From Nymphaea colorata (Eukaryota > Streptophyta > Magnoliopsida > Nymphaeales > Nymphaeaceae): a stretch of 64,000 nt of DNA. Position 1 is the stretch's first letter. The number at the start of each line of letters is the position of its first letter. Both the position numbers and the translations under genes were made by a program. Location of the stretch: contig NC_045138.2 of NCBI RefSeq assembly GCF_008831285.2, positions 26,259,934 through 26,323,933 on the forward strand, read 5' to 3'. The notes under the pieces are model-generated. The model was not told the DNA's origin. It worked only from the letters and a program-made list of their open reading frames with translations, and did not search any database. Of this stretch, positions 25,990-38,512 are shown one piece after another.

Positions 25990-26055
25990 TTCATAAGAAT
26001 CGAACCGACGAACATATTTTTACTGCCTGCCAGTTTGACCAGTTAAGCTGCACCC
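25990..26055 (-). repeat. SINE-like, tRNA-related head with A and B boxes
   Basis: On the minus strand GTGCAGCTTAACTGGTCAAA (plus 26034-26053) resembles the tRNA A box and GGTTCGATTCT (plus 25996-26006) closely matches the B box; they are about 35 bases apart, as in tRNA genes. The acceptor stem and cloverleaf do not fold convincingly, so it is not an intact tRNA gene. It looks like the RNA polymerase III promoter head of a plant SINE or a decayed tRNA pseudogene. Confidence 0.45.
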
Positions 26056-27138
26056 ATCAGGACGATCATCTAAGCCGACAACAAAAGGAGATTAAGTGTG
26101 GGTTTGGTCAAAGCAAAGGAGATGCCATTCGCGTCTGTCGGACGTGTGGTTGCCAATAGATATTTCTTAGTCTCATTGTCAACAAAACCACCTTGCCACC
26201 TGACCCTACAAAATTAAATGCAAGGCGGATTACAATATCAGTGCTAATATATAGACACACACATATATACATACATACATACATACAAAACCACCATCCT
26301 CGGTATTGGCAGGCCCGCCGCACTTGGACAGGCATACGGTTTTGATGGCTGGGAGACGATTCAGAGGCACACACTGATTGGGCTGCGGGCCTGCGGCCCA
26401 CGTCAGCTTGTATTATTATCGTTGTTTTCCCTGTGGGGACTTTCCTGGCCTGGGATGTGAAAACCTTTCCCGTTTCTGTGTGAAAATTTTTCCGATGCAT
26501 AAGATTTATCCTTACCCCACTGGTGAAATTAATTCTTAAGAAGATAAGTGGTGAATCAATTTCCACATTTAAGGCCTGTGAATTCTGCACATACTTGCAG
26601 CGCTAAATTGATAGATGCATGAGCTTGAGAATTCATGGAAAGAAGGTATGCTTTTACAACGGTGACGACATAATCTTTGTTGTTGCCGATACCAATCTTC
26701 TTGTTCTAACCAATTAGGCAGGAAATATCTTTGAGATATGTTCTAGTTTTGGTTGGAAATAGAGATTAAGAAAACGACTAGTTGGTGATCGACTCAAAGT
26801 ATACAAAATATCATAAAATATTGTCATATAACTACTTAAAGAGCATACAATTTGCTTTAAAATAAACTAATGAAGTGGATTGATATTGCCCACTTGGTGT
26901 AACCGAGGGAGCTGCATTCGTCTTTAAGGATGTAAATGATTAGAACATGGTTTCGAGATTTTGATTGTTTTTATGCATCGGCATTTGATCGAGAACTGAT
27001 TACTCGTGTATTTAAATTAATTATCTGAGTTGGAACCTTTTACATTCTTGTTTGTGTTAGAAATCTATAGAATGAGCTCACATATATGTTGATTATTTTA
27101 GATTATAAGCTACCTGCATAGATGAACTCAATTTAAAG

Positions 27139-27483
27139 TAGGGATATCAACAGATCGGACCTATCCTTAATCATATCCATTTTTTCGGATATTCACACAT
27201 TCAGATTCAAATTCACATTCAAATTAAAATGAAGAAAAGTCATATCCAAATCCGAATTTTGAACCGGATTTTGTTAATTTTCAAAATTTAATAGCACTAC
27301 ATACATGATATTTGTTTTAAAATGAATCCAATCGGAATCCATATCTTACTCTGATCGGATGCCATTTATTAAATCCGAATTCAATTCGATTTCTTAATCA
27401 GATATTAATTTTTTTTCATATCCAATTTTTTTAGATTGGATCGGTCGAATATCCTATTCAAATCGGATATATTGGCATCCCTA
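27139..27483. mobile_element. Non-autonomous hAT-like element, copy 1
   Basis: The ends TAGGGATATCAACAGATCGGA (27139) and, inverted, TAGGGATGCCAATATATCCGA (ending 27483) form terminal inverted repeats. The flanks are ATTTAAAG on the left and ATTTCAAG on the right, an 8-bp target duplication with one mismatch, as expected for hAT insertions. The 345-bp interior is AT-rich, filled with GGATAT/ATCCGA motifs, and has no coding capacity. Confidence 0.8.
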
Positions 27484-27901
27484 ATTTCAAGTGATCTAAT
27501 AAGTTTGGGTCCGTATCATTTTAGTTTAGCATGAATCATACGTATAAAAACCAGAGAAGATCCATATCCGGTTTATGATGGCAAAACCATTATTTGGACC
27601 ATAATTAAGTCTATAAATAGGATTGTGGTTCCAAATTTAGAAGAGTTAGAAAGATTCCATTGTGTGATCTTCTCTATTTCATCTTAAAGTATTTTTGTGT
27701 CACACCCTTGCATGAACTTCTTAATGTCATGCATGATATATTCTTATGATTTTGGCATGTATAGCATATTTATTTGTTTATGCATTCAATTTGTCTTGCC
27801 TGACTTAGACATCTGAACCCATTCATCCATAGGTTTCTCTTTTTTTTTTCCTTTTTTTTTGAACAAATTGTGGCAGCTTAAGATTATCACGTTCTAAACA
27901 A

Positions 27902-27904
<3 letters not shown>

Positions 27905-27965
<61 letters not shown>
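27905..27965. repeat. (TA)n microsatellite
   Basis: About thirty uninterrupted TA units, one of the three longest in the window, together with 32061-32119 and 55796-55874. Confidence 0.95.
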
Positions 27966-27971
<6 letters not shown>

Positions 27972-28466
27972 CGAAAAGAAAAAGGTGTGAACTAGTACTA
28001 TATAACGAATATGTCGATCGCCGTTTTCTCTTTATTTTTTTTTCAATCATCCATTGCGATGGATTAGATGGATCTTATGAGCGAGCTGGGTAATTACTGT
28101 GGATTGCCAAGTTACCATTCAATTTTTCTTGATCAAAAGTGTGTACTAACTGATAAATTAAGGTTGCATTTGATACCTTCGGATCTTAGATTCGAATATG
28201 CATAAAAGGTATGTTTTGGGATATCCCCACTTTAAGTTGAAGATCTAGTAGCATGGATTTTAAGGACAGATGGACAAGAGGATCTGATGCTAAATCCATG
28301 CTTTGGATCTGACCTGAAATCTATGGATCTGAAATCCCAGATCATTGCCGAAACATTAAAAAATAAAGCATCCTTCATGGTATTAATTTACCTAATGATG
28401 GGATATCATAAAACTTGATTAGTGTTCTCTTGGTTCATCATTCTCGTCCTTCAAATTGACATTAAC

Positions 28467-28599
28467 GAAGTGTTTGGTAACAAGAACATTGTGTTCTTTA
28501 CAACATAAACTGTTCTATATATGAACGTGTCGCATTTTTCGGGATCATGTTAAACGATGTGTTCCAAAGAACACAGTGTTCATGTTACCAAATGCCTTC
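28467..28599. mobile_element. 133-bp MITE with about 33-bp inverted ends
   Basis: The left arm GAAGTGTTTGGTAACAAGAACATTGTGTTCTTT and the right arm are near-perfect inverted copies, with GTTTGGTAACA(A/T)GAACA(T/C)TGTGTTCTTT shared, separated by about 65 bases. The whole unit could fold into a hairpin. Target duplications are not clear and it has no coding capacity. The superfamily is uncertain (hAT or Mutator-like). Confidence 0.7.
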
Positions 28600-29439
28600 T
28601 AATAGCCACACTTTTGACATTATACCTGTGAGAAGTTCATCAACAAGTAGAGTTTCATCAAAGGAAATTAATGTAAGAATTGTACCTAAAGGCAAAAAGC
28701 AAAAAAAAAAAAAAAGAGAGAAAAAAATAGTACATGTTTATTTGAACTTGTATTTATGATTCGAATCAAATCGAGGGCAAATCGGTTCATTTGATCAGTC
28801 GATATAAAGGTTTCACGTGTTAAGCAGTATTCTTTTTCTCTATTTCAAATAATTTTGAACTTTTTATTTATAATTTTTATAATTTGCTCAGTTTTAAAAA
28901 TGAAGATAATTTTTTTGTCGATTCATAATTAATTCATGAGAAATTTACGAATAAACCGTCATTTGACATATTTCCAAATAACTGCTTATCATTTGAGAAG
29001 TTATAAATAGCCATCTCATTTCATAAAATACTTAAAGCAAATTTTTTTCTAAACAATTTGCTTTTTTTGCCTCTCAACCTTTCATTTGATTTTTCATTTG
29101 ATTTTGATGAACGATCCTGATTAGATGGTTGAGTAACTCCGAATAACCAGAATCATCATTCACTCTTATATGCACACTCATTCTTGAAAAGTTAACCAAG
29201 TTATCAACACAACGATGACACCCAACTATGGTGAGCAAGAGAGGCGAAGGGACCTTTTTAAGATGTCTTTTAACCCAAATTTAGATCCAACTAGCAAAAG
29301 ATATATATAGGTAATTTATTTGTAGCGGATTTGATCTTTGTTGGATTCAACTTGATAAAGACATATCTGATCAATTTACATTCCAAATGGTGCCCAATGG
29401 ATTTACTTGTTAAACTACACAAATGAGATCTAAGGATCA

Positions 29440-29617
29440 GTTGTGGGGCTTCCAGTATTCTTGGTGCATTCAACAGAATTTTATCAGAACTGATGAATAT
29501 TACGTGTGTGTTCCATAAATCTATCTTAAAGATTGAGGCAAATTCATGAAACACTAAAACTTGCAGTTTATTAATTTGTCCCACTTATAAAGTATTTCAT
29601 TTGCCAAACGACCCCTA
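29440..29617. mobile_element. PIF/Harbinger-like MITE, diverged copy 1
   Basis: The right end reads GCCAAACGACCCC followed by TAA. Inside, TGTTCCATAAATCTATCTTAAAGATTG and AATTCATGAAACACTAAAA match, in reverse orientation, the element at 57294-57553 in the lipase intron. The left end around 29440 (GGGGCTTCCAGTATTCTTG) is degenerate. Homology between the two copies is clear over about 100 bases. Confidence 0.6.
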
Positions 29618-29746
29618 ACATGTTAAGGGCTCGACACCATGATACTTTGTCAAAATAGGGACTTCCTTAGTTCGACTGGCTCAAATGTAAGTAGTCTGAG
29701 ATCTAAGATCTGAAGTGATTTGAGAACTACGCCGATGTGAGATCTG

Positions 29747-30087
29747 CAGGACTGTCAACAATCGGATGTAAAACTTTACCATATTCGAATTAAAATATAA
29801 TGAGTAAACTTTTATGCGATCGCTAAATCTGATTTTTAAATTCACAATCTAAATCATTCATCGAAGGCGGACTTTTAAATACACACCAACTGGTATTGGA
29901 GATAAAACATATATTTGAAACCGAATTCAAATGCAAATATGAAGATCATATTTATATAAAACTGAATATCATTTCTCAAATCTGAATCCAATTTGATTTC
30001 TTAATCAGATATTAATTTTTTTTACACCAACTTTTTTGAAGCAGCTTATCATATATTCTATCCCAATCCGATCCATTGACATTCCAC
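29747..30087. mobile_element. Non-autonomous hAT-like element, diverged copy 2
   Basis: The ends CAGGACTGTCAACAATCGGAT and, inverted, GTGGAATGTCAATGGATCGGAT are diverged forms of those at 27139-27483. The interior shares the block GATTTCTTAATCAGATATTAAT and the following T-run with copy 1. Flanks show only a partial 8-bp match (GAGATCTG and AAGATCCA). This is an older copy of the same family. Confidence 0.65.
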
Positions 30088-30164
30088 AAGATCCATTACA
30101 TTTGTGTATGGTCATGTCCTTGTGCTACTATATTCATTTCGCTATCATATTGTCTAAGCCTGTT

Positions 30165-30700
30165 CATCGGGTTAGGTAAGACAGGCCCAAGGCTTGACAA
30201 AATTGGGCACCGGCTGGCCTGAAACTTTTATTGACCGCCCCAACTTGACCCACTTAGTTATCAGGCCGGGCTGACCATACCCCTCAAGTACTCTGTACTT
30301 GGTGTTTGATGTCTATTTTTATTGGAAATCCTTAAAGTTTCATTTTTTAATATCCCAAAAAATACTTACTATCACTTGTTTTTAATAAAACTATCGGTGC
30401 CACAAGAAAAGTTTTTAAGAGAGCCATCCACATCACATGGTATAAAGAGAGAGAGAAAAATAAATAAATAAAACAATGTTGAGAGATGAGTTTTAAATAC
30501 ATATATCAGGTTGGGTTAAACCCCCCAATACCCAACTCAAATCAACCCGACCCATCAATAAATACATATATTGGGTATGCTCAATAAATAAATAAATAAA
30601 TATGAATATATATATATATATATATATTCAAATATAAAAAAATCAGCCCAAGCTTACTCATCAAGTGTTTTTTTTTTTTTTTATGTATGTATTTTTATCA
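30165..30700. repeat. Degenerate repeat rich in GGCC and GGGTTGGG motifs
   Basis: The stretch holds GGCTGGCCTGAAAC, CAGGCCGGGCTGACC, GGTTGGGTTAAACCCCCC and CAACCCGACCCATCAA motifs on both strands, with (TA)n near 30607-30628 and a poly(T) run at 30670-30682. This resembles non-coding plant transposon ends, but no clean terminal repeats are visible. Confidence 0.35.
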
Positions 30701-31934
30701 AGCATACCCAAGATGTACTTCTTACATTCCAAAATGTATAAAACATGACTAAGTGTCAAGGACAATTAATCGCACTTCTCTTTCACCTTTTTACTTCTAA
30801 TGCCTTCTGGTAGTAGTAGTAATTCACATAACCCGTCTTGGATAGGTTGTTTAGATGAAATGTCTGAGACACCTCGCCCATGTGTCTCTCAAACACGCCG
30901 TCAGTATTTATATCTATCCGCCAAATCAAACAGTGTGAAGACCTGGTCGTGAGAATGATCAGAAAACAAGATGGCGGCCGGGGTGAGAAAATAAACTGAA
31001 TTATATGCTTAAAGTATTTAATATGCCTTCAACGAAGATCTCAGCAACAGTGGCCAGAAATTTTTTTCTGTTATGGGGCACAGTTGTAGAAGTTCTCATT
31101 TTTTAAGGAGCATATCATATAAAAATAAGTAATTAGTTGTAAAACATCTATGAAAAAATAAATAAAAATTTGTTGCTGGCATGGGCAACTGCCCACGCAA
31201 GCCTATATGTAGTTTCGCTACTGCTTAACAAAGAATTATCAAAGAATCCAGTTTCTTTTGCATTTTCACATATAAAAAATTCAGGACAAATTGTTACAAA
31301 AGAAATAGAAAGCGGGTACCATGGATTCTTTTCATGGAAGATTAGTTTAAAAATTAGGTCGAAATCAAGCTCAAGACCATGTATATCCTTGATTAAGCAA
31401 CTGACAGTTCGGTGCCATTTGGCACGAGAAGCGACAGCGCCGCTCCCCTTTGCCTTGAAAGTTAGAGGTTGAGTTGAGGCTTGGGTTGGAAACAGTGCAT
31501 TTTCAACTCAACGCCACAATCCAACCTACGAGGCCCGAGGGAATAGTGCCCACAGGAATAAAATTAACAAGTGGATTTTTACCGATGGGAATCAATCCGA
31601 TCAGCAAAGTTATAACTCGGAAGGCAACCATAAGAATATTTGATACTGGCCATTCCACCATATTGTTTCGAGGAGTTGGTAGGGTCGCCCACATATTTTG
31701 GCGGTGTACTATCTTCAATACGCTGCTAATTTCTAGCGCACCAAATGTATGCTCTAAATTGTCAAAGTGACACGGTAAATGTGCAGGTTTGATCTCAATT
31801 TTCTTAATCTAACACCATTCGATCGTATCATCCGGCAAAAATTGCTTTGAGGAGGACTTTCAAGCTTGCCCACTCATACGAACAATGCTTATATATATAT
31901 AGAGTGGAGGTATAAGTTCTTTTACGAGGGAAAC

Positions 31935-32057
31935 CGAATTAAAGTTTCTATTTTGACTAAGGCCAAGATATCATTTTTCAAAATATTTTTAAAAATTTAC
32001 ATGTAATTTTTTTTAGCTTTTTTTTGAGGCGGGGACTGGGTCCTACATTGGCTCTGC

Positions 32058-32119
<62 letters not shown>
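31935..32119. repeat. Third copy of the dispersed AT-rich repeat, followed by (TA)n
   Basis: From 31938 the sequence CGAATTAAAGTTTCTATTTTGACT followed by AAGATATCATTTTTCAAAAT is the reverse complement of the core at 25620-25700. It continues to GGGTCCTACATTGGCTCTGCCCC at 32057 and then into a (TA)n run at 32061-32119. A related tail without the core occurs near 31160-31215. Confidence 0.55.
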
Positions 32120-32122
<3 letters not shown>

Positions 32123-34511
32123 GGATTCAAATCCTGATGGCTAAAAACTTTCATTCAAAGCACTATAAATTATTGCTAAAAGCAACATAAATTGTTGTTA
32201 CACCATAAACTGTCATTAAGTGGCAGCTGTGTTTTAGCGATAGTCTTTCAATGCTTAGATGGCTAAAAAACTGAGGTGTCACTAAAAGTCTTTAGCAATA
32301 GGGAAGTCTGCCATGACTTTTTTGGTTTCTTAGCTTTGGATCGTAGTTAATCACAGAACATGATTTAGTATATATACATATATATATATATTGCATGTTT
32401 CACCTTCACATTGGGTGTACGTGTGAAAGACCGAAGCACTTAGATGGCTCGATAAATCCATGTCTATCGCCCTTTTAAGTATAAAAAAAAAAATTATCCA
32501 CATAAGGAAACGAGATATTCCTTTCTTAGTGTGCAATAAGCTGAGTTTTGACCCATATATGATTTGACCAAATAAACTAAATGAATACATAAAACATATA
32601 CTCTTTGGTGTTGCGTATAAAAGTATAAGGGCTTGATAAATGTGACTACCTATTGTAATATAATTATAATTGTGAAACAATTGAATCCCATATATAACAA
32701 GTCCGTCAAACCTTTCGGTAATATAAACACAATACATATACAAAAACATAAAAGTGGTTTAATGACTTAATTCACCATTTGTTGGCTCCCTATAAATTAC
32801 ACTGCTCTACCATTTCCAAGGGGTTGGTGCCTTGGGCGAGGCGGGGTCGATAGACGGTCAGTTTCTGTTTCGAATTTTTTTAAACATCAACGGATGTGGG
32901 GGATGGGGGAAGCGTGAGAGCTTTGACCCTTTGTTAGGAGGTATAATAAAATACTTTTCTTGCTCTCCCACCTATATGGTTTTGCCAATGCATCTAAGGA
33001 CAATTTGGTTCCATAAAATACGAAGCCTTTTCAAACATTTATTAGGAACATAAATGTGTTACATAACCTATGGTGATAATAAATTTTAAAAGTGTTAAGT
33101 TGGTACTTAATTAAGTAAGGCGTTAAATGTACTAACAATAGGATAATAATGGGGAACTTTCTATCCAATGAATTGGACCAAATCAATCTCTCTCTCTATG
33201 TTTCCAAATGATGGGTAGCACAATGAGAGAGTAATTACAGGTACGAACCAATACTCTGGTTCAAATTGGCATGAACCTTAGAACTAGGGTTGCTTATCAA
33301 CGAATTTTTGCAGACCAACATAATTTGCATTGCAAGCGAGATTTTAGATCTTTTTTCAAATTGAATTGGTATTGCTTTTATGTTCATCTCTTAATTATAA
33401 TAGCAATCTACCAATTTAGCTGTTTAGACCCTTTAGGGTCTGCACATAAATTGCAATTTTAAATTATGAAACTCTGTATGTGAAGTAGTTGTATGGAAAC
33501 TCTACTATTGTTTTAATTTGCCAAATCTCTTGAAAGAAAAACAAAGAAAAGAGAGCGATAAGGAGTTGGGTAGAGGCTTCGGCCTTGTGTCGGGCAGTGG
33601 AAAACACCCGTCACCCAAAAAAACAAAGAAAAGAAAAGAAACGACTGCTGCAACAGATAATTAACAGATTTCCATACTTTTTAAGATAGACAAAAGCCGA
33701 AGAGTTCAATACTTGAAGCCATGTTTAGTTTAGTTTTTTGACATAATTATGGGAATGTTCAACCTGCTAATCTCATGTCTATCTCAGCCAGTGTTGAGAT
33801 AATCTGGCCAGACATGAGCTAGAAGCCAGGGGATGATCACATGTAATGTTTGGTGTAGACGTAAAAACCTTTTGGTATTAATGGTAACAATTTTTTATGG
33901 TTTCCATAATCTTTGTTTAAGAAAAACTGCTTTCCTCCTAAAACTTATAAGGATATACTTTATACATCTAAGGTTTTGTCAAACGGTGAACTTATCATAC
34001 ATTCTTCAACTCAGTATTATTCTTGAACTCAGTATTGCACTTAGCTACGAGATTCAAACCTCAAACCCCTCTTTACTTCTATATGTTTAGAAGTTTAACT
34101 TCCATCATCTCCTTTTCTAAATTTAACCAACTTTCCTTCCTCTCCCAGTAACAATTAATCGTTTTCTTGGACAAGTTTCATCTGACATTCTTCATTATTA
34201 TAGAATCAAGGATCGTACCGCTACATAAGAGCCATTTCCAAGCTTCTAAAATAAAAACCAAACTCTCGGACCATAAAAGCATTGCCGCAGAATCTTCTTT
34301 TCTTTGTTATGTTTTTAATTTCATTTCCACGCTTCTGTTCTGCCTGGTTCGACCGAAGGCAGAAGTCTCGCCTTCTCTTCCTCCCTCTCTCGTGACTCTT
34401 GCCGAATCTTTTCACCTCTCATTCTCCACCTGCCTTCCTTGCTCGTTCACTCGTTTAGAGAGAGAAGCCATAGCCAAGTGATAGTAGCGAAGGGAGGGAG
34501 GCAGAAGGGAA

Positions 34512-37500
34512 ATGAGGAGAGAAATGGGGAGGAGGCATCTGCTTAAGCCCACCCTCGCCACCGCCCTTACCTGCCTGAGCTTCTACGCCATCCTGAGCCT
34601 CACCCTCTCACCACCCACCTCTCCTTCTTCCTCCTCGTACCTCCGCTCATCCTCCTCCTCTTCTTCTTCTTCCTTCTCCTCCAACATCATCGACTCCTCC
34701 CGTTCCCTCATGGACGTCCCCGATCTCCACCCATCTTCCTCTTCCGTCCGGATCTTCCTCTACGATCTCCCTCGCAAGTTTACCTACGGTGTCGTCGAGA
34801 ACTACCTCCTTGCTCGTGACGCGCTGAAGCCCGCCGCCCGCTATGACAATTCCGCCCTCCGCTACCCCGGCCACCAGCACAGCGCCGAGTGGTGGCTCTT
34901 CACCGACCTCCTGAACGCTTCCCGTCCAGCTGGTTCGCCGGTGATCAGGGTTTTCGATCCGGAGGAGGCCGACCTCTTCTACGTGCCATTCTTCTCGTCG
35001 CTAAGCCTCGTGGTGAATCCGATACGAGGAGTCAGCAACGGGGTGGTTTATAGCGATGAGAGGATGCAGGATGAGTTGGTGGAGTGGTTGGATAGGCAGC
35101 CTTATTGGAGGAGGAATTTGGGGAGGGATCACGTGTTTATCTGCCAGGATCCTAACGCGCTCTACAGGGTGATCGACCAGGTAAAGAATAGCGTGCTCCT
35201 GGTTTCAGATTTCGGGCGGTTGAAGGCCGACCAGGGTTCTTTCGTGAAGGACGTCGTCCTGCCGTACTCTCATCGGATCAATTCCTTCAAGGGGTCCATT
35301 GGTTTGGGGAACAGAGACTCTTTGCTATTCTTCATGGGAAATAGATACAGAAAAGAGGTATATAACTTAGGCAGCAGTCTCTTTCTCAAATTGTTAGTTA
35401 ATTTTGTTGTTCTGCTTGGATTTTCTAGTTAAGAATCACATATTCTTAGATTTGGTTTAAAACACACAAACCGACTCTTGGGCATGTTTTTGTAGTTGGC
35501 GCCTTGCAAATAAACACTCATGTTGCTATGCTTATTGTTAGAAATGCTCTGCACATCCTTAAGCCATGTCAGTCAATAATGTTTTTAGTTCTTGATACAT
35601 CTCATGCGTCATATTTACATCATTACATGCCAATACCTACATCCCTGTCTGCACAACGTGGGGTAAAAGAAGCAAGAGTAAGTTTCTCCTGTTCTGCTAT
35701 GGAGCAAAAAGAGATGCTGACTCCCCAAACAGAAATAGTTATTCCATGACATATGGTGTTTCCTTGTTACCTTTCTTCTTAAGGCGTGTAGCTACAAGGA
35801 GTGTAAGGGACGAGATTGATTGAAGCTGCATATTGGAAATCAAATGCTCGTGAGCAGCTAAGTGCTGTAGGTTTTTACCGATTGACCAAAGCTAATTCAT
35901 TCGCAATAGGAGGATGACCCAACATTTGAAATGCCGATTTGCTTTGAGTCTCAGTTGTGATCATAAATTTGAAAGTATTAGCTAGTTTTAGAGGGATGCC
36001 GCCTGAGATATGTCCCTGTTCGATAAGGTAGATCAAATGAGCAACTGTGGCAGCTTTAACGAGGAAACAAATTGCTTTTACTGATGAGTTCTTTAACTTC
36101 CATTCAAGCTGTGAATCTCATCAAAATCCTGGACATTTAGATACTACTGCCTACCATGAAACTCTTTGAGGAGAATCAGTAACTTTGTGGAGTTAATTAT
36201 CTACAGAGGAAAAGGCTGAAAGGCTTGTGCTATAAGAGTTCCTCACGAACAATCAAATTTGGTCCTCTGTATTACACTTTGTAGAGATATAGGAAGCTTA
36301 GTGAGACTGGTAAGAGTCGTCATTCTTCCTTTGCATTTAAAAAAATTGGCTGCGTATGTACCATATACTTGCTCTCTTTTTTGCATGTCTTCTTTCTTCA
36401 TTTTATTATGGTTAAATAGAGGCTGTTTGGATTGATCTCTCTTCCGCTGGAATATTTTTAGGGTGGAAAGATTCGTGATATGCTTTTCCAAGTATTGGAG
36501 TCGGAGAAAGATGTTATCATTAAACATGGCGCACAGTCTAGAGAAAGCCGCCGCATGGCCACACATGGGATGCATTCTTCTAAGTTCTGTCTGCATCCTG
36601 CTGGTGATACACCTTCAGCTTGCCGACTCTTTGATGCCATAGTGAGCTTATGTGTTCCCGTTATTGTTAGTGACGATATTGAATTGCCTTTTGAGGATGT
36701 GATTGATTACACAAAAATTGCAATATTTATCAACTCTAAGAAAGCTGTACAGCCAGGGCACTTGGTTTCCATGTTGAGAAGGATTAGTTCAGATAGGATT
36801 TTGGAATATCAGAGAGAGCTTAAGCTGGTAAGTAATCCTTTGTTTTTCCTTGAAGTGCTTCTGTCCTTTGCCTTTGCTTAAATTTGCGTGCTAGTATTTG
36901 GATTAGTATTACATTTATAAATCTGTTTTTTTGAATTGGTCTATACTATCTTGCAATTTGCTTTTTGTTTGATAGATATGTTAGCATATAAATCATTCAA
37001 CGCTCTTGTTTTATGTAGTTCATAATTATTTGATCCATTATATGGTTGTGTCTGTTTTGTACGCAATATCATTTTCTCATACATTAAGTAAATTCAGACT
37101 TTCAGAGTCTTTTTTCTAAACTTTTTGAATTTTCTTCATAAAACAAAAATGAAAATCGAGTACTATATTTTAGATTCTGATATCAGTATCAAAGAAAAGG
37201 TCAGGGCCATACATAATGTGTTCATATTCATAGCTTCAATGGTCAAGTCCCACTTCAGACGTTTATATTTTCTATCCAAATTGGTGCGGGTGCAGATGTA
37301 AAAAGGGACCAAGGTTGGGCATGGTCTAGCATTCCGAGCCTTTGCAAATTATGATATGAAACTTTTCAAAACAGGAACTGAGCATATAAATCTTTCTTTT
37401 CAAAGATATTATCATGAATGTTGTTGGTGAACCGTGAAAGTAAACCATACCCTCAGAATTTACATTGTGGAATGTCACGCATTTGTCATATCACTTGGGT

Positions 37501-38155
37501 TTAGTGATGGTTAATTATAAATGGTGCCTCTATTGACATTAATTCGTTTCTCTACTCTTAAGTACTGATACATGTTATGATGATCTTTAAGTTAAGATGA
37601 CGTGATGTTGTTTCTTTCTTCTTTTCAAGAGTCAAATGCTGTCTATTTACAGTGAATGTGCTGTGAGTAAACTTTGCCATAGTTGAACGAGGTTGTGCAA
37701 CCCAAATTGATTGGCCTTTAAGAAGTTATCTTTTAATGCCTACCTGTATATCATGCTCAGGTCCCTTGAGGTAGCATATTATTGTGAACTTGGCAGGGCA
37801 AGTTTTATTTTGTGATTATCCTAGTTGCTCAAAACCTCCCTTTGAGCCATTGGGAGTTCCGGATGATTTCTCATGCTCTGATATTCCTCTGAATAAAGGG
37901 CTTCAGTAGGTTTATTTTCTCAGCATTTTTAACTTTTTGAAACAGGTAAAACATTACTTTGAATATGAGGAGCCTAATGGAACCGTCCATGAGATATGGC
38001 GTCAAGTTTCTTCAAAGCTTCCCTTGATAAAATTCATGATCAATCGCGACAAGCGCCTTGTGAGGAGTAGCTTAGCCGATGGAGACTGTTCTTGTCTTTG
38101 TTCAAATCATACTGTCGGTTCAATGGCCACTGGTGGTAGCATTTCGAGGAACTGA
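34512..38155 (+). CDS. ARAD1: GT47 exostosin-family glycosyltransferase, probable arabinosyltransferase (ARAD type)
   Basis: Golgi type II membrane glycosyltransferase. Arabidopsis ARAD1/ARAD2 are required for arabinan side chains of pectin, and that role is transferred by similarity. Exons: 34512-35357, 36462-36827, 37946-38155, all phase 0, giving 473 residues. A short cytosolic tail (MRREMGRRH) is followed by a membrane anchor at about 12-32, a Ser-rich stem at 38-64, and the exostosin domain from about residue 79 to 440. Recognisable blocks are [117 protein letters not shown] and a Cys-rich end near [10 protein letters not shown]. Identity with remembered ARAD1 blocks is high throughout. 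The ATG at 34512 gives the anchor. An alternative, another GT47 clade such as IRX10, is unlikely because the blocks match ARAD. Confidence 0.95.
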
Positions 38156-38485
38156 AAACACGTAATTCTGGTAAACCCATACAATTCTTTGACCCCTCGG
38201 TCGCATATGTGTAATCATTTTGTAGCTTATTTACCACTTGTTTTTGTTTTGTTAGATCCAAGGATAGATAATTGCTAGATGCATGTAACCCCTTATCAAT
38301 AGGTCAAATCAGTCTGATCCTTAAGAAGGAAACTTCTGTAATGAAGATACAGCCACAGATTGTGTTTCCTCTAGAGGTAGTGAGGATGTGAATTGTGAAG
38401 TGGTGCTACTGTCAGATCATATTCATTTCATTTGTTTTTTTTTTGACACAATGTCAAGCAGGCTGTTCAAAGTAAGATTATATGT

Positions 38486-38512
38486 AATAAAATTTACCTG
38501 TAAATCAATAAA
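38486..38512 (+). terminator. Probable polyadenylation signals of the GT47 gene
   Basis: Two AATAAA hexamers, at 38486-38491 and 38507-38512, lie 330-360 bases after the stop codon in a T-rich context. They would give a 3' untranslated region of roughly 370 bases. A candidate signal for the minus-strand gene beyond lies at 38831-38836. Confidence 0.55.

Larger units (their letters stand above)
19847..34511. other. Gene-poor, repeat-rich intergenic region
   Basis: About 14.7 kb without any gene I can support. Reading frames here are short and either microsatellite-driven or AT-rich accidents. The region contains the repeats listed separately (20585-21054, 23514-23940, 24043-24194, 24348-24513, 25600-25735, 25990-26055, 27139-27483, 27905-27965, 28467-28599, 29440-29617, 29747-30087, 30165-30700, 31935-32119). 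The remaining stretches, for example 21060-23500, 26080-27130 and 32120-34400, show no recognisable feature beyond possible transposon debris. The promoter of the GT47 gene should lie in the last few hundred bases, which include CT-rich leader-like sequence from 34360. Confidence 0.6.
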
